DNA from: an uncultured Erysipelotrichaceae bacterium
Lineage (GTDB): Bacteria; Bacillota_I; Bacilli_A; Erysipelotrichales; Erysipelotrichaceae
Assembly: GCA_902782505.1 (NCBI GenBank)
Contig: CACZNO010000014.1
Span: forward strand, 1-7,334
DNA: 7,334 nucleotides
Reading direction: 5' to 3'
The stretch's first letter is position 1; each line of letters starts with the position of its first letter. Positions 1 through 6,712 of this stretch are shown piece after piece. The notes under the pieces are model-generated. The model was not told where the DNA came from. It worked only from the letters and a program-made list of their open reading frames with translations, and did no database searches. The position numbers were made by a program, and so were the translations under genes.

Positions 1-615
1 ATGGCATTCCTGGAAAAAAGCAATGCCGGAACCTTCACGTTTGATGATTTTCAGAAGGATATCACGACTCTGACCAGAAAAGAGATCCGGGAGATCCGGA
101 TGAAGATGGGATTTGTGTTCCAGGGATTCAACCTGTTTTTGAACAAGACCGCGATTGAAAACGTCATGGAAGGTCTGACGGTGGCGCGCAAGATGCCCAA
201 AGACAAGGCTATGGCCATTGCGGCGGAGATGCTGGATAAAGTGGGAATGCTGGATAGGGCAGATTATTATCCGGATCAGTTATCCGGCGGCCAGCAGCAG
301 CGCGTCGCCATTGCCAGAGCTCTCGCCACCAATCCCGAAGTCATTCTGTTCGACGAGCCGACATCCGCACTGGATCCGGAATTAACCGTGGAAGTGCTCG
401 AAGTTATGGTGAAATTAGCCAAAGAAGGAACGACGATGGTGGTCGTGACCCATGAAATGGAATTCGCCAAAAACGTCGCCAACCGGGTGCTGTTCATGGA
501 AAACGGCGTGGTCGTGGAAGAGGGCCCCGCGAAAGAAGTTCTGACAAATCCCAAAGAGGAAGCTACAAAGCGTTTCCTGCGCCACATTTTGCGCGCGGAA
601 GAGAACGCGGAATAA
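1..615 (+). CDS. Polar amino acid ABC transporter, ATP-binding subunit (GlnQ-like), 5' truncated
   Basis: This is the ATPase subunit of an importer, probably for polar amino acids. It would couple ATP hydrolysis to uptake at the inner face of the membrane. Visible motifs in the 204 residues present are the Q-loop ([10 protein letters not shown]41), the ABC signature LSGGQQQR at 94-101, Walker B VILFDEP at 114-120 (D118, E119), the D-loop SALD at 122-125 and the switch histidine H151 in VVVTHEM. The Walker A P-loop is absent because about 40-45 N-terminal residues lie before the window: family members run about 240-250 residues, and the first residues here align just after the P-loop helix. 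The ATG at base 1 is therefore an internal methionine, not the start. The [15 protein letters not shown] stretch and the ALDPEL that follows are typical of the GlnQ/HisP class. Permease and binding-protein genes are probably upstream. The substrate cannot be read from the sequence. Confidence 0.93.
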   Translation: MAFLEKSNAGTFTFDDFQKDITTLTRKEIREIRMKMGFVFQGFNLFLNKTAIENVMEGLTVARKMPKDKAMAIAAEMLDKVGMLDRADYYPDQLSGGQQQRVAIARALATNPEVILFDEPTSALDPELTVEVLEVMVKLAKEGTTMVVVTHEMEFAKNVANRVLFMENGVVVEEGPAKEVLTNPKEEATKRFLRHILRAEENAE

Positions 616-620
616 GTCAC

Positions 621-651
621 AAACCGTCATGGAAACACATGACGGTTTTTT
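621..651 (+). terminator. Rho-independent terminator after the ABC ATPase gene
   Basis: An 11-bp perfect stem (AAACCGTCATG at 621-631, CATGACGGTTT at 638-648) closes a 6-nt loop and runs into a T tract ending at 651. It starts 5 nt after the stop codon at 613-615. The ribosome site of the next gene begins only about 3 nt past the T tract. Confidence 0.9.
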
Positions 652-666
652 GAAGAAGGAGATTCT

Positions 667-1662
667 ATGGCAAGAAAAATCATTATGGACGTGGATACCG
701 GTTCGGATGACGCCTGCGCGATTATGCTGGCGGCGAAATCGGAAGAACTCGAAATCCTGGGAATCTGTGCGGTCAACGGAAACCGCACTCTGGAAGAAAC
801 AACGGAAAACACCCTGAAAATCGTGGAATTGCTGGGAATGGAAGATAAAATCCCGGTGATCCGCGGGGCGTCAAGGCCGATGGTGAAGGATCTTTTGCCT
901 AGCCGTGCCCATAATGCGCAAACTCCCAGCGTGCATTACGATGAAAACGGAAACGAGATCTGTTATCATCCCGCGTCCTTTGATTTGCCTGCGCCGCACA
1001 CCAAACCGCTGGAAAAGAATTTTATCACCTGGTACGCGGATACGATTCTGGGTTCCGGGGAGCCGGTTACGATCGTGGCGGTCGGACCTTTGACCGATTT
1101 GGGATTACTGTTCCGCTGCGAGCCCAAAGTGCTTGAAAATATTGAAGAAATCGTCATCATGGGCGGCGGGCACAACCAGGTCAATACCACCTTCGCCTCG
1201 GAGTTCAATATCTTCATGGACCCGGAAGCCGCGGAAATCGTCCTGCAGTCCGGGGCGAAAATCACGATGGTTCCCCTGGACGCAACGCATGCGGCGTCCA
1301 CGTATCTATCCGAAGCCAAACTGTTCCGTGACCTTCATACACCGGTGGGGGATATGATCGCGGAGCTGATTGAGATCCGCACCAACGCCTATAACCGTCT
1401 TCAGCCTTTATGGGACAAGGATCTTTGTCCGCTGCATGACGCGCTGGCGGTGGCGTACCTTTTGGATCCGCGTGTTTTGAAACACGTTCTGTATACCCGG
1501 GTCGACGTGGATATTTCCGGCGGGTTTGCCGACGGGGCGACGATTGTCGATACGCGTGTATACCGCAACATGGAGCCCAACTGTTACTACGCGTTAGACG
1601 CGGACCGGGATTTGTTCAACCGGATCTTCTACGAGCGGATCGCGGGTCATAAAAGTGTGTAA
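667..1662 (+). CDS. Inosine-uridine preferring nucleoside hydrolase family protein
   Basis: The product is a 331-residue member of the IUNH family, which hydrolyses the N-glycosidic bond of ribonucleosides to free base and ribose in cytoplasmic salvage. The family's calcium site is visible: DVDTGSDD at 8-15 (D10, D14, D15) and the late D258 in PLHDALAVAYLLDP, with H257 beside it. Other family landmarks are GN at 38-39, H82 in SRAHN, VAVGPLTDL at 138-146, IVIMGGG at 162-168 and SEFNIFMDPEAA at 178-189, where E179 and N181 are expected to contact ribose. The length is normal for the family. The start is fixed by a strong ribosome site, AGAAGGAG at 654-661, 5 nt before ATG. No promoter is evident in the 51-nt gap, which is filled by the preceding terminator, and no convincing terminator follows the gene. 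Base specificity (purine or pyrimidine) cannot be decided. It is only distantly similar to the second hydrolase in this window. Confidence 0.93.
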   Translation: MARKIIMDVDTGSDDACAIMLAAKSEELEILGICAVNGNRTLEETTENTLKIVELLGMEDKIPVIRGASRPMVKDLLPSRAHNAQTPSVHYDENGNEICYHPASFDLPAPHTKPLEKNFITWYADTILGSGEPVTIVAVGPLTDLGLLFRCEPKVLENIEEIVIMGGGHNQVNTTFASEFNIFMDPEAAEIVLQSGAKITMVPLDATHAASTYLSEAKLFRDLHTPVGDMIAELIEIRTNAYNRLQPLWDKDLCPLHDALAVAYLLDPRVLKHVLYTRVDVDISGGFADGATIVDTRVYRNMEPNCYYALDADRDLFNRIFYERIAGHKSV

Positions 1663-1689
1663 TGTTTCTCAAAGAAAAAGAACTGCCAA

Positions 1690-1720
1690 ATTTGTCAAAA
1701 AATACAGTTTTTGCACAAAT
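1690..1720. repeat. Imperfect AT-rich inverted repeat upstream of a promoter
   Basis: ATTTGT at 1690-1695 pairs with ACAAAT at 1715-1720, and an A run at 1697-1702 pairs with the T run at 1708-1712, with a C/GC interruption between. It lies 28 nt after the nucleoside hydrolase stop and directly upstream of the promoter at 1725-1752. It could be a protein-binding site, an UP-like A/T tract or a weak 3' end for the upstream gene. The T run lies inside the repeat and not after it, so it is not a standard terminator. Confidence 0.4.
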
Positions 1721-1729
1721 ACAATTGTA
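1720..1729. promoter_or_regulatory. 10-bp palindrome over a -35 box, candidate operator
   Basis: TACAATTGTA is a perfect 10-bp palindrome that overlaps most of the -35 hexamer TTGTAA at 1725-1730. A dimeric repressor bound there would block RNA polymerase. No regulator gene in the window suggests its identity, and short AT-rich palindromes also arise by chance. Confidence 0.3.
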
Positions 1730-1752
1730 ATTGAAAATGAGATTATTATAAT
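1725..1752 (+). promoter_or_regulatory. Sigma-A-type promoter in the 1663-1915 intergenic region
   Basis: A -35 box TTGTAA (1725-1730), a 16-bp spacer and a perfect -10 box TATAAT (1747-1752) lie in strongly AT-rich DNA, with A/T tracts upstream that could act as an UP element. Transcription should start near A1759. It is arranged like the groESL promoter in this window, which also has a 16-bp spacer and a perfect TATAAT. The next gene starts 157 nt further on, behind a terminator, so the promoter drives either a short RNA or an attenuated leader. Confidence 0.75.
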
Positions 1753-1758
1753 GAAAGT

Positions 1759-1852
1759 ATCTTTTTCAGCATTAAACTGTTTTGCATCTTATCAGGGCTC
1801 ACGCCTTGTGGATGAGCGGCGCATATCACCCTCTGGTTGCGCCGTCTTTTTT
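1759..1852 (+). ncRNA. Putative ~94-nt structured small RNA or transcription attenuator leader
   Basis: The interval between a strong promoter (TATAAT at 1747-1752) and an intrinsic terminator (1817-1852) holds no gene with a ribosome site. The predicted transcript has a U-rich 5' part and then a hairpin in which CATC (1785-1788) pairs with GATG (1811-1814) and CAGGG (1793-1797) pairs with CCTTG (1804-1808, one G-U pair) around the loop CTCACG. The terminator hairpin follows. AGGG at 1794-1797 could instead pair with CCCT at 1829-1832 in the upper terminator stem, and GCTCA at 1797-1801 with TGAGC at 1813-1817, so alternative folds exist. I do not recognise a known riboswitch, T-box, 6S, SRP or RNase P signature. 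It could be a free small RNA or a leader controlling the phosphatase operon by readthrough. The call rests on promoter and terminator layout only. Confidence 0.4.
1817..1852 (+). terminator. Intrinsic terminator in the intergenic region before the histidine phosphatase gene
   Basis: CGGCGCA (1817-1823) pairs perfectly with TGCGCCG (1838-1844). An inner ACC/GGT helix (1828-1830 with 1835-1837) around CTCT continues the stem after a 4-nt bulge. The tail is TCTTTTTT (1845-1852). It sits 154 nt after the nearest upstream stop codon, at the end of a segment that has its own promoter, so it more likely ends a short transcript than the hydrolase mRNA. Confidence 0.8.
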
Positions 1853-1900
1853 CGGATACGACGTTTTTTGCGGATTGTTCAATCTCTTCGGCGTATTCTT

Positions 1901-1909
1901 TGCTAAAAT
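1901..1909 (+). promoter_or_regulatory. Extended -10 promoter giving a leaderless histidine phosphatase mRNA
   Basis: TGCTAAAAT is an extended -10 element (TG-n-TAAAAT). Only 6 nt separate it from the ATG at 1916, so initiation about 7 nt after the -10 box falls on the A of the start codon. There is no good -35 hexamer at 16-18 bp; TTGTTC at 1875-1880 is 23 bp away. The 30 nt before the ATG are pyrimidine-rich and contain no Shine-Dalgarno sequence. The kinase gene at 6122 has the same geometry. Confidence 0.6.
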
Positions 1910-1915
1910 ACCAAT

Positions 1916-2539
1916 ATGAAGATCTATCTGGTGCGTCACGGAAGGACGCTGTTCAATCAGAAAAAAGTATGGCAGGGCTGGTGCGACGCTCCGTTATTGA
2001 AAAAAGAGGGAGAGGAGCTCTCCTATGCGCTGGGGACCGGATTACGGGATGTCCCGTTTGCGGCGGTATATTCGTCGCCTTTAGGCCGTGCGTATGAGAC
2101 TGCGCGCTGGATCTTGAAGGGATACGGAAAAGAGATCCCGATCGAAGTCAACCGGAATCTGATCGAAATGAATTTCGGCAGTCTGGAGGGAGACCCGGTC
2201 GATCCGGCATTGCACGCGCGCTTTTTCGAAGGATATGAACGCTTCGGCGGGGATTCCGTGGAGACTCTGACAAACCGGGTCATAACCGGGCTCAGGGAAA
2301 TCGTTCAAGCACATCCGGAAGGAAACGTGCTGGCGGTAAGCCACGGATGGGCGATCCGGTGCGCATTGCGTTCCATCGATCGGGAGGGCATCGACGCGCT
2401 ATACGCGGGAGTTTTCCGCAGCGCGAACTGCTCCGTCTGCGTTTTGGACTATACCGGCGGAAAATGGACGATCGAAAGCGTCTTTGATAAAAAATATACC
2501 GAGAAGGGACAGAAACTTCTCGAGGAGGAATCCAAATGA
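1916..2539 (+). CDS. Histidine phosphatase family protein (phosphoglycerate mutase-like)
   Basis: This 207-residue protein belongs to the histidine phosphatase superfamily, cytoplasmic enzymes that hydrolyse phosphate esters through a phosphohistidine. The catalytic set is complete: LVRHGRT at 5-11 (R7 and nucleophile H8), R58 in YSSPLGRAYETA, the probable proton donor E84 in IEMNFGSLEG, and the second histidine H143 in VLAVSHG. There is no signal peptide. Length and motifs suit the small GpmB/CobC-like phosphatases, but the substrate cannot be inferred. The start is certain: an in-frame TAA at 1904-1906 leaves only ATG 1916, and the protein begins at the family's usual strand. There is no ribosome site, which implies a leaderless message. 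The gene opens a three-gene operon and its TGA overlaps the next ATG as ATGA at 2536-2539. A nucleotidase-like role feeding the downstream hydrolase is possible but speculative. Confidence 0.92.
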   Translation: MKIYLVRHGRTLFNQKKVWQGWCDAPLLKKEGEELSYALGTGLRDVPFAAVYSSPLGRAYETARWILKGYGKEIPIEVNRNLIEMNFGSLEGDPVDPALHARFFEGYERFGGDSVETLTNRVITGLREIVQAHPEGNVLAVSHGWAIRCALRSIDREGIDALYAGVFRSANCSVCVLDYTGGKWTIESVFDKKYTEKGQKLLEEESK

Positions 2540-3096
2540 AAGATTATTGGCTGATTGCGATTGTTGTGGTGTTGTCGATTCTGGTGGGGATGCTGATTAT
2601 GCGGCTTCTGACAAAAAAGAAACACACCGAAGAAATCTCCAATTCCGTGATTGAAGCGAAACTCTCCGAGTGCAGCGACCTTACGACCTGCCGTCTGGAA
2701 TACGTGGATCTGGTCAAATACTCCAGCGGGACGATTCCCCTGATGACCAAGAAATCCTTTACGATGATCTACAAGGCGAATATCCGCGCAGGTATCGACC
2801 TTTCCCTGGCGAAGGCCCGCGTTTATCCGCACAAGGTCGTGGTATCCTTACCGCAAACCGAGATCCAGTCGATGGAAATCGATACGGATTCTTTGCGTTT
2901 CTACGATGAACACTTTGCGCTTTTCAACTGGACGGAAAAAGAAGACATCGCGACGGCGATGCGCTTAGCCAAGGAAGACGTGGAGAAAAACGCGGATCTG
3001 GATACCCTGGCGAAACAAGCGCGCCAGCAGGCGGAGATCGTCGTCAAACAGCTGGTCAAACAGATTGCGAAAGACAAGGAAGTCGTGGTGGAGTAA
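2536..3096 (+). CDS. DUF4230-type membrane-anchored protein
   Basis: This 186-residue protein of unknown function resembles the DUF4230 family by memory. It has one N-terminal membrane segment (about residues 5-25, WLIAIVVVLSILVGMLIMRL) followed by basic residues (KKK at 27-29). That predicts either a cytoplasmic domain after an outward-facing N-terminus or, as often for this family, an anchored extracytoplasmic domain; the lysine-rich stop favours the former. The middle (about 55-120) contains the family-like pattern of YVDLVKYSSG, a SFTMIYKANIRAGIDLS strand pair and the VYPHKVVVSLPQTEI segment. Residues 130-186 are charged, helical and possibly coiled coil. The start codon overlaps the phosphatase stop (ATGA) behind a strong GAGGAGG at 2522-2528, so translation is probably coupled. 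Its stop overlaps the next start (TAATG). Tight packing between two soluble enzymes suggests a shared process, but no function can be assigned. Confidence 0.82.
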   Translation: MKDYWLIAIVVVLSILVGMLIMRLLTKKKHTEEISNSVIEAKLSECSDLTTCRLEYVDLVKYSSGTIPLMTKKSFTMIYKANIRAGIDLSLAKARVYPHKVVVSLPQTEIQSMEIDTDSLRFYDEHFALFNWTEKEDIATAMRLAKEDVEKNADLDTLAKQARQQAEIVVKQLVKQIAKDKEVVVE

Positions 3097-4004
3097 TGAA
3101 AAAGCCCCTGCCAATCGTCTTGGATACCGATCCCGGCGTGGATGATTTCTTCTGTCTGGCGATGCTGTGCGCATTTCCGGAAGAGTTTTCCTTACGCGCG
3201 GTAACGACCATCGGCGGCAACAACTCCACGGAAGTCACCACGAAAAACGCGCTGGATATTCTGGCGCTTTTCGGAAAAGACGCTCCGGTGTATCCCGGCG
3301 CCGATCACTTTACGGAAGAAGAATTCGGAGAGCCGGTCGTGTTCGCGCACGGACATAACGGCTTGGCGGATGTGACGCTGAGCGCTTCGAAGAGAGAACC
3401 GGAAAAGGAAAAAGCCTGGGATGCCCTGTATCAAATCGCAAAGGAAGAAAACGGGGAACTGGTCGTCGTGACGGTCGGACCGCAAACCAATCTGGCACTG
3501 GCATTGTTGAAATATCCTTCGTTGAAGACGAAGATCCGTAAAATCGTCATGATGGGAGGAACGCTCGGTACGGGAAATATTTCTCCCTATGCCGAGGCGA
3601 ATGTGGGAAATGACGCGATTGCGTCCCGCGTGATTTTTGAAAGCGGAATCCCGGTCGACATGATCGGGCTCGATACGACAAGACAATGCAAGGTTTCTCT
3701 GGAAGAATTTGAAGAGATGAGTGAAAAAACCGATCCCCTGATCCGGGAGATCATGCGCAGGATGATCACGTTCCGCAAAGGGGAAGCCATGCACGACGCG
3801 GCGGCGTTCAGTACGCTTCTGGATCCGGAAATCGTTTCCTGGAAAACCGGTACGATCCATGTGGAAACCGAAACGCCTTTGAAAAAAGGACGGACGACGA
3901 TCTGTGAAACGCCGCAAGGGATCCACAGGGCTGCGTATGAGCCCCGGCGTGAACGGTATAAAGAAGTCTTCGGAAGGATGCTGGAACGGTATCCGGTGAA
4001 ATAA
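3096..4004 (+). CDS. Nucleoside hydrolase family protein, second copy
   Basis: A second, divergent IUNH-family enzyme of 302 residues, cleaving nucleosides or a related ribosyl substrate. The calcium-site motif DTDPGVDD is at 10-17 (D10, D12, D16, D17) and the late HD pair is H233-D234 in AMHDAAAFSTLLDP. Also visible are GGNNS at 40-44, HGHNGLAD at 85-92 (family usually HG-x-DGLG), VTVGPQTNLALAL at 125-137, IVMMGG at 150-155 and AEANVGNDAIAS at 166-177. The last replaces the usual AEFN with AEAN but keeps E167 and N169. The length is typical. The ATG shares a base with the preceding stop (TAATG at 3094-3098), with GGTGGAG at 3087-3093 as ribosome site, so it is probably translationally coupled. 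It is the last gene of the operon, followed by a UUCG terminator. Differences from the first hydrolase in the substrate loops suggest a different substrate; this is inference. Confidence 0.93.
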   Translation: MKKPLPIVLDTDPGVDDFFCLAMLCAFPEEFSLRAVTTIGGNNSTEVTTKNALDILALFGKDAPVYPGADHFTEEEFGEPVVFAHGHNGLADVTLSASKREPEKEKAWDALYQIAKEENGELVVVTVGPQTNLALALLKYPSLKTKIRKIVMMGGTLGTGNISPYAEANVGNDAIASRVIFESGIPVDMIGLDTTRQCKVSLEEFEEMSEKTDPLIREIMRRMITFRKGEAMHDAAAFSTLLDPEIVSWKTGTIHVETETPLKKGRTTICETPQGIHRAAYEPRRERYKEVFGRMLERYPVK

Positions 4005-4026
4005 GAACCGCACTTCCAAAAGAATC

Positions 4027-4047
4027 AACAGCCTTCGGGCTGTTTTT
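4027..4047 (+). terminator. UUCG-tetraloop terminator ending the phosphatase operon
   Basis: AACAGCC (4027-4033) and GGCTGTT (4038-4044) form a 7-bp stem capped by the very stable C(UUCG)G tetraloop, followed by T residues to 4047. It lies 22 nt after the hydrolase stop and just before the groESL promoter, separating the two units. Confidence 0.92.
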
Positions 4048-4056
4048 CTGCGGGTA

Positions 4057-4084
4057 TTGACGAAACGGAAAGAATGATTATAAT
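4057..4084 (+). promoter_or_regulatory. groESL promoter
   Basis: -35 TTGACG (4057-4062) and -10 TATAAT (4079-4084) are separated by 16 bp, a near-consensus housekeeping sigma promoter. The predicted start at about 4090-4091 lies immediately before the CIRCE element, so bound HrcA would block initiation. Confidence 0.92.
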
Positions 4085-4092
4085 TAACAGTG

Positions 4093-4119
4093 TTAGCACT
4101 AAGGACACGAGAGTGCCAA
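4093..4119 (+). promoter_or_regulatory. CIRCE operator (HrcA-binding site) of groESL
   Basis: TTAGCACTA, a 9-nt spacer, then GAGTGCCAA. This matches the CIRCE consensus TTAGCACTC-N9-GAGTGCTAA with one mismatch per arm (last base of the left arm, seventh base of the right arm). It lies at the predicted transcription start and in the 5' leader, 20 nt before the GroES start. CIRCE is known to be bound by the heat-shock repressor HrcA, which needs GroE for activity; hrcA itself is not in the window. Confidence 0.93.
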
Positions 4120-4139
4120 AAGTGAATACGGAGGTTATT

Positions 4140-6054
<1,915 letters not shown>

Positions 6055-6070
6055 ACCAAAACGAAGAAAT

Positions 6071-6098
6071 ACGGCGGGCTATCCCGCCGTTTTCTTTT
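6071..6098 (+). terminator. Terminator of the groESL operon
   Basis: ACGGCGGG (6071-6078) pairs perfectly with CCCGCCGT (6083-6090) around the loop CTAT, followed by TTTCTTTT (6091-6098). It starts 16 nt after the groEL stop. Its T tract occupies the place where a -35 box for the next promoter would be. Confidence 0.93.
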
Positions 6099-6106
6099 AC
6101 CGGATA

Positions 6107-6115
6107 TGATACAAT
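6107..6115 (+). promoter_or_regulatory. Extended -10 promoter giving a leaderless kinase mRNA
   Basis: TGATACAAT is an extended -10 element (TG-n-TACAAT). Six nt separate it from ATG 6122, so the predicted start of transcription is the A of the start codon. No -35 hexamer is seen at 16-18 bp, where the groEL terminator tail lies, and no Shine-Dalgarno sequence precedes the ATG. The TGA of the element is an in-frame stop for the gene, which rules out an earlier start. Confidence 0.6.
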
Positions 6116-6121
6116 ACAGAC

Positions 6122-6712
6122 ATGACGACGGAAAAACTGATTGACAGGACACTGAAACATTATCCCAGAATCCTTTTGCCGGACTATCGCGGAATCATCG
6201 CGATTGACGGCCGCTGCGCCACGGGAAAGACCACTTTCGGAAAAGCGTTATCGGAAAAAACCGGGATCCCGTGCATACCGCTGGATGATTTTTTCTTACG
6301 CGTCGAACAGCGCACGCCGAAACGATTTGCGGAACCGGGGGGCAACGTGGACCGGGAACGGATCCTGGAGGAAGTCCTGATTCCGTTTCGAAAGGGAGAG
6401 TTCAGCGGATACCGTCCGTTTTCCTGTAAGACCTTCACCTTGCAGGACAAACGGGAAATGCCGAGAACAAACGCCTTGATTCTGGAAGGCTCCTACGCAT
6501 TCCATCCGGAATTATACCCGTACTATGATCTGCGGATTTTTCTGGATATCGATCCGGAAATCCAGAAAAAACGCCTCCAAAACCGGGAAACACCGGAAAA
6601 CTACCAACGTTTTCTGGACCGCTGGATCCCGTTGGAAGAGAAGTACTTTGAAACATTTGATCCCAAAGAAAAAGCCGATCTTTATTTCATAACCGGCTTT
6701 GATACAAGATAG
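6122..6712 (+). CDS. Uridine kinase-like P-loop kinase
   Basis: A 196-residue P-loop NTPase of the uridine kinase/phosphoribulokinase-like class, expected to phosphorylate a nucleoside or similar small molecule in the cytoplasm. After a 24-residue lead helix, IIAIDG at 25-30 runs into Walker A GRCATGKTT (30-38). LDDFFLR at 54-60 is the usual acidic substrate/Mg site after strand 2, and PGGNVDRERILEEVLIPF (72-89) resembles the substrate-binding segment of uridine kinases. LILEGSYAFHP at 119-129 carries the Walker-B-like glutamate E122, DLRIFLDID is at 136-144, and the basic RLQNRE at 151-156 looks like the LID arginine helix. Length and motif order fit the family, but the exact substrate is unclear; uridine, pantothenate-like or other small substrates are possible. 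The start is forced by an in-frame TGA at 6107-6109 with no other start codon before ATG 6122. Its 3' end overlaps the convergent methyltransferase gene by 31 bp. Confidence 0.85.
   Translation: MTTEKLIDRTLKHYPRILLPDYRGIIAIDGRCATGKTTFGKALSEKTGIPCIPLDDFFLRVEQRTPKRFAEPGGNVDRERILEEVLIPFRKGEFSGYRPFSCKTFTLQDKREMPRTNALILEGSYAFHPELYPYYDLRIFLDIDPEIQKKRLQNRETPENYQRFLDRWIPLEEKYFETFDPKEKADLYFITGFDTR
6664..6700 (-). terminator. Minus-strand terminator of the methyltransferase gene, inside the kinase coding end
   Basis: Read on the minus strand, AAAGCCGGT (6700-6692) pairs with ATCGGCTTT (6679-6671) with one G-U pair. The loop of about 12 nt contains the methyltransferase stop codon (TAA, 6684-6682). A U-rich tail TTCTTT (6670-6665) follows. 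The whole element lies within the last 50 bases of the opposing kinase gene. Confidence 0.6.

Noticed and set aside
1663..1915. Search for known riboswitch, T-box, tmRNA, 6S, SRP or RNase P RNA in the intergenic region.
   Set aside because: No diagnostic conserved core of these families is visible; only the generic promoter, hairpin and terminator layout can be supported.
1812..1919. A 35-codon frame starting ATG AGC GGC with a hydrophobic C-terminal half, ending in an ATGA overlap with the phosphatase start, which could be a small membrane peptide or leader peptide.
   Set aside because: It has no ribosome site, starts inside the RNA hairpin, and reads straight through the intrinsic terminator at 1817-1852 and the promoter at 1901-1909. 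It looks like chance open frame; conservation in relatives would be needed to revive it.
3192..4028. Long minus-strand open frame of 278 codons opposite the second nucleoside hydrolase.
   Set aside because: It is the mirror of a clearly recognised gene, is rich in Arg, Phe and His as antisense frames of GC-rich third positions often are, and has no recognisable domain.
4074..4139. Possible 22-residue N-terminal extension of GroES from an in-frame ATG at 4074.
   Set aside because: That ATG lies upstream of the predicted transcription start and the extension would encode the -10 box and CIRCE; GGAGG at 4130-4134 and normal family length support ATG 4140.
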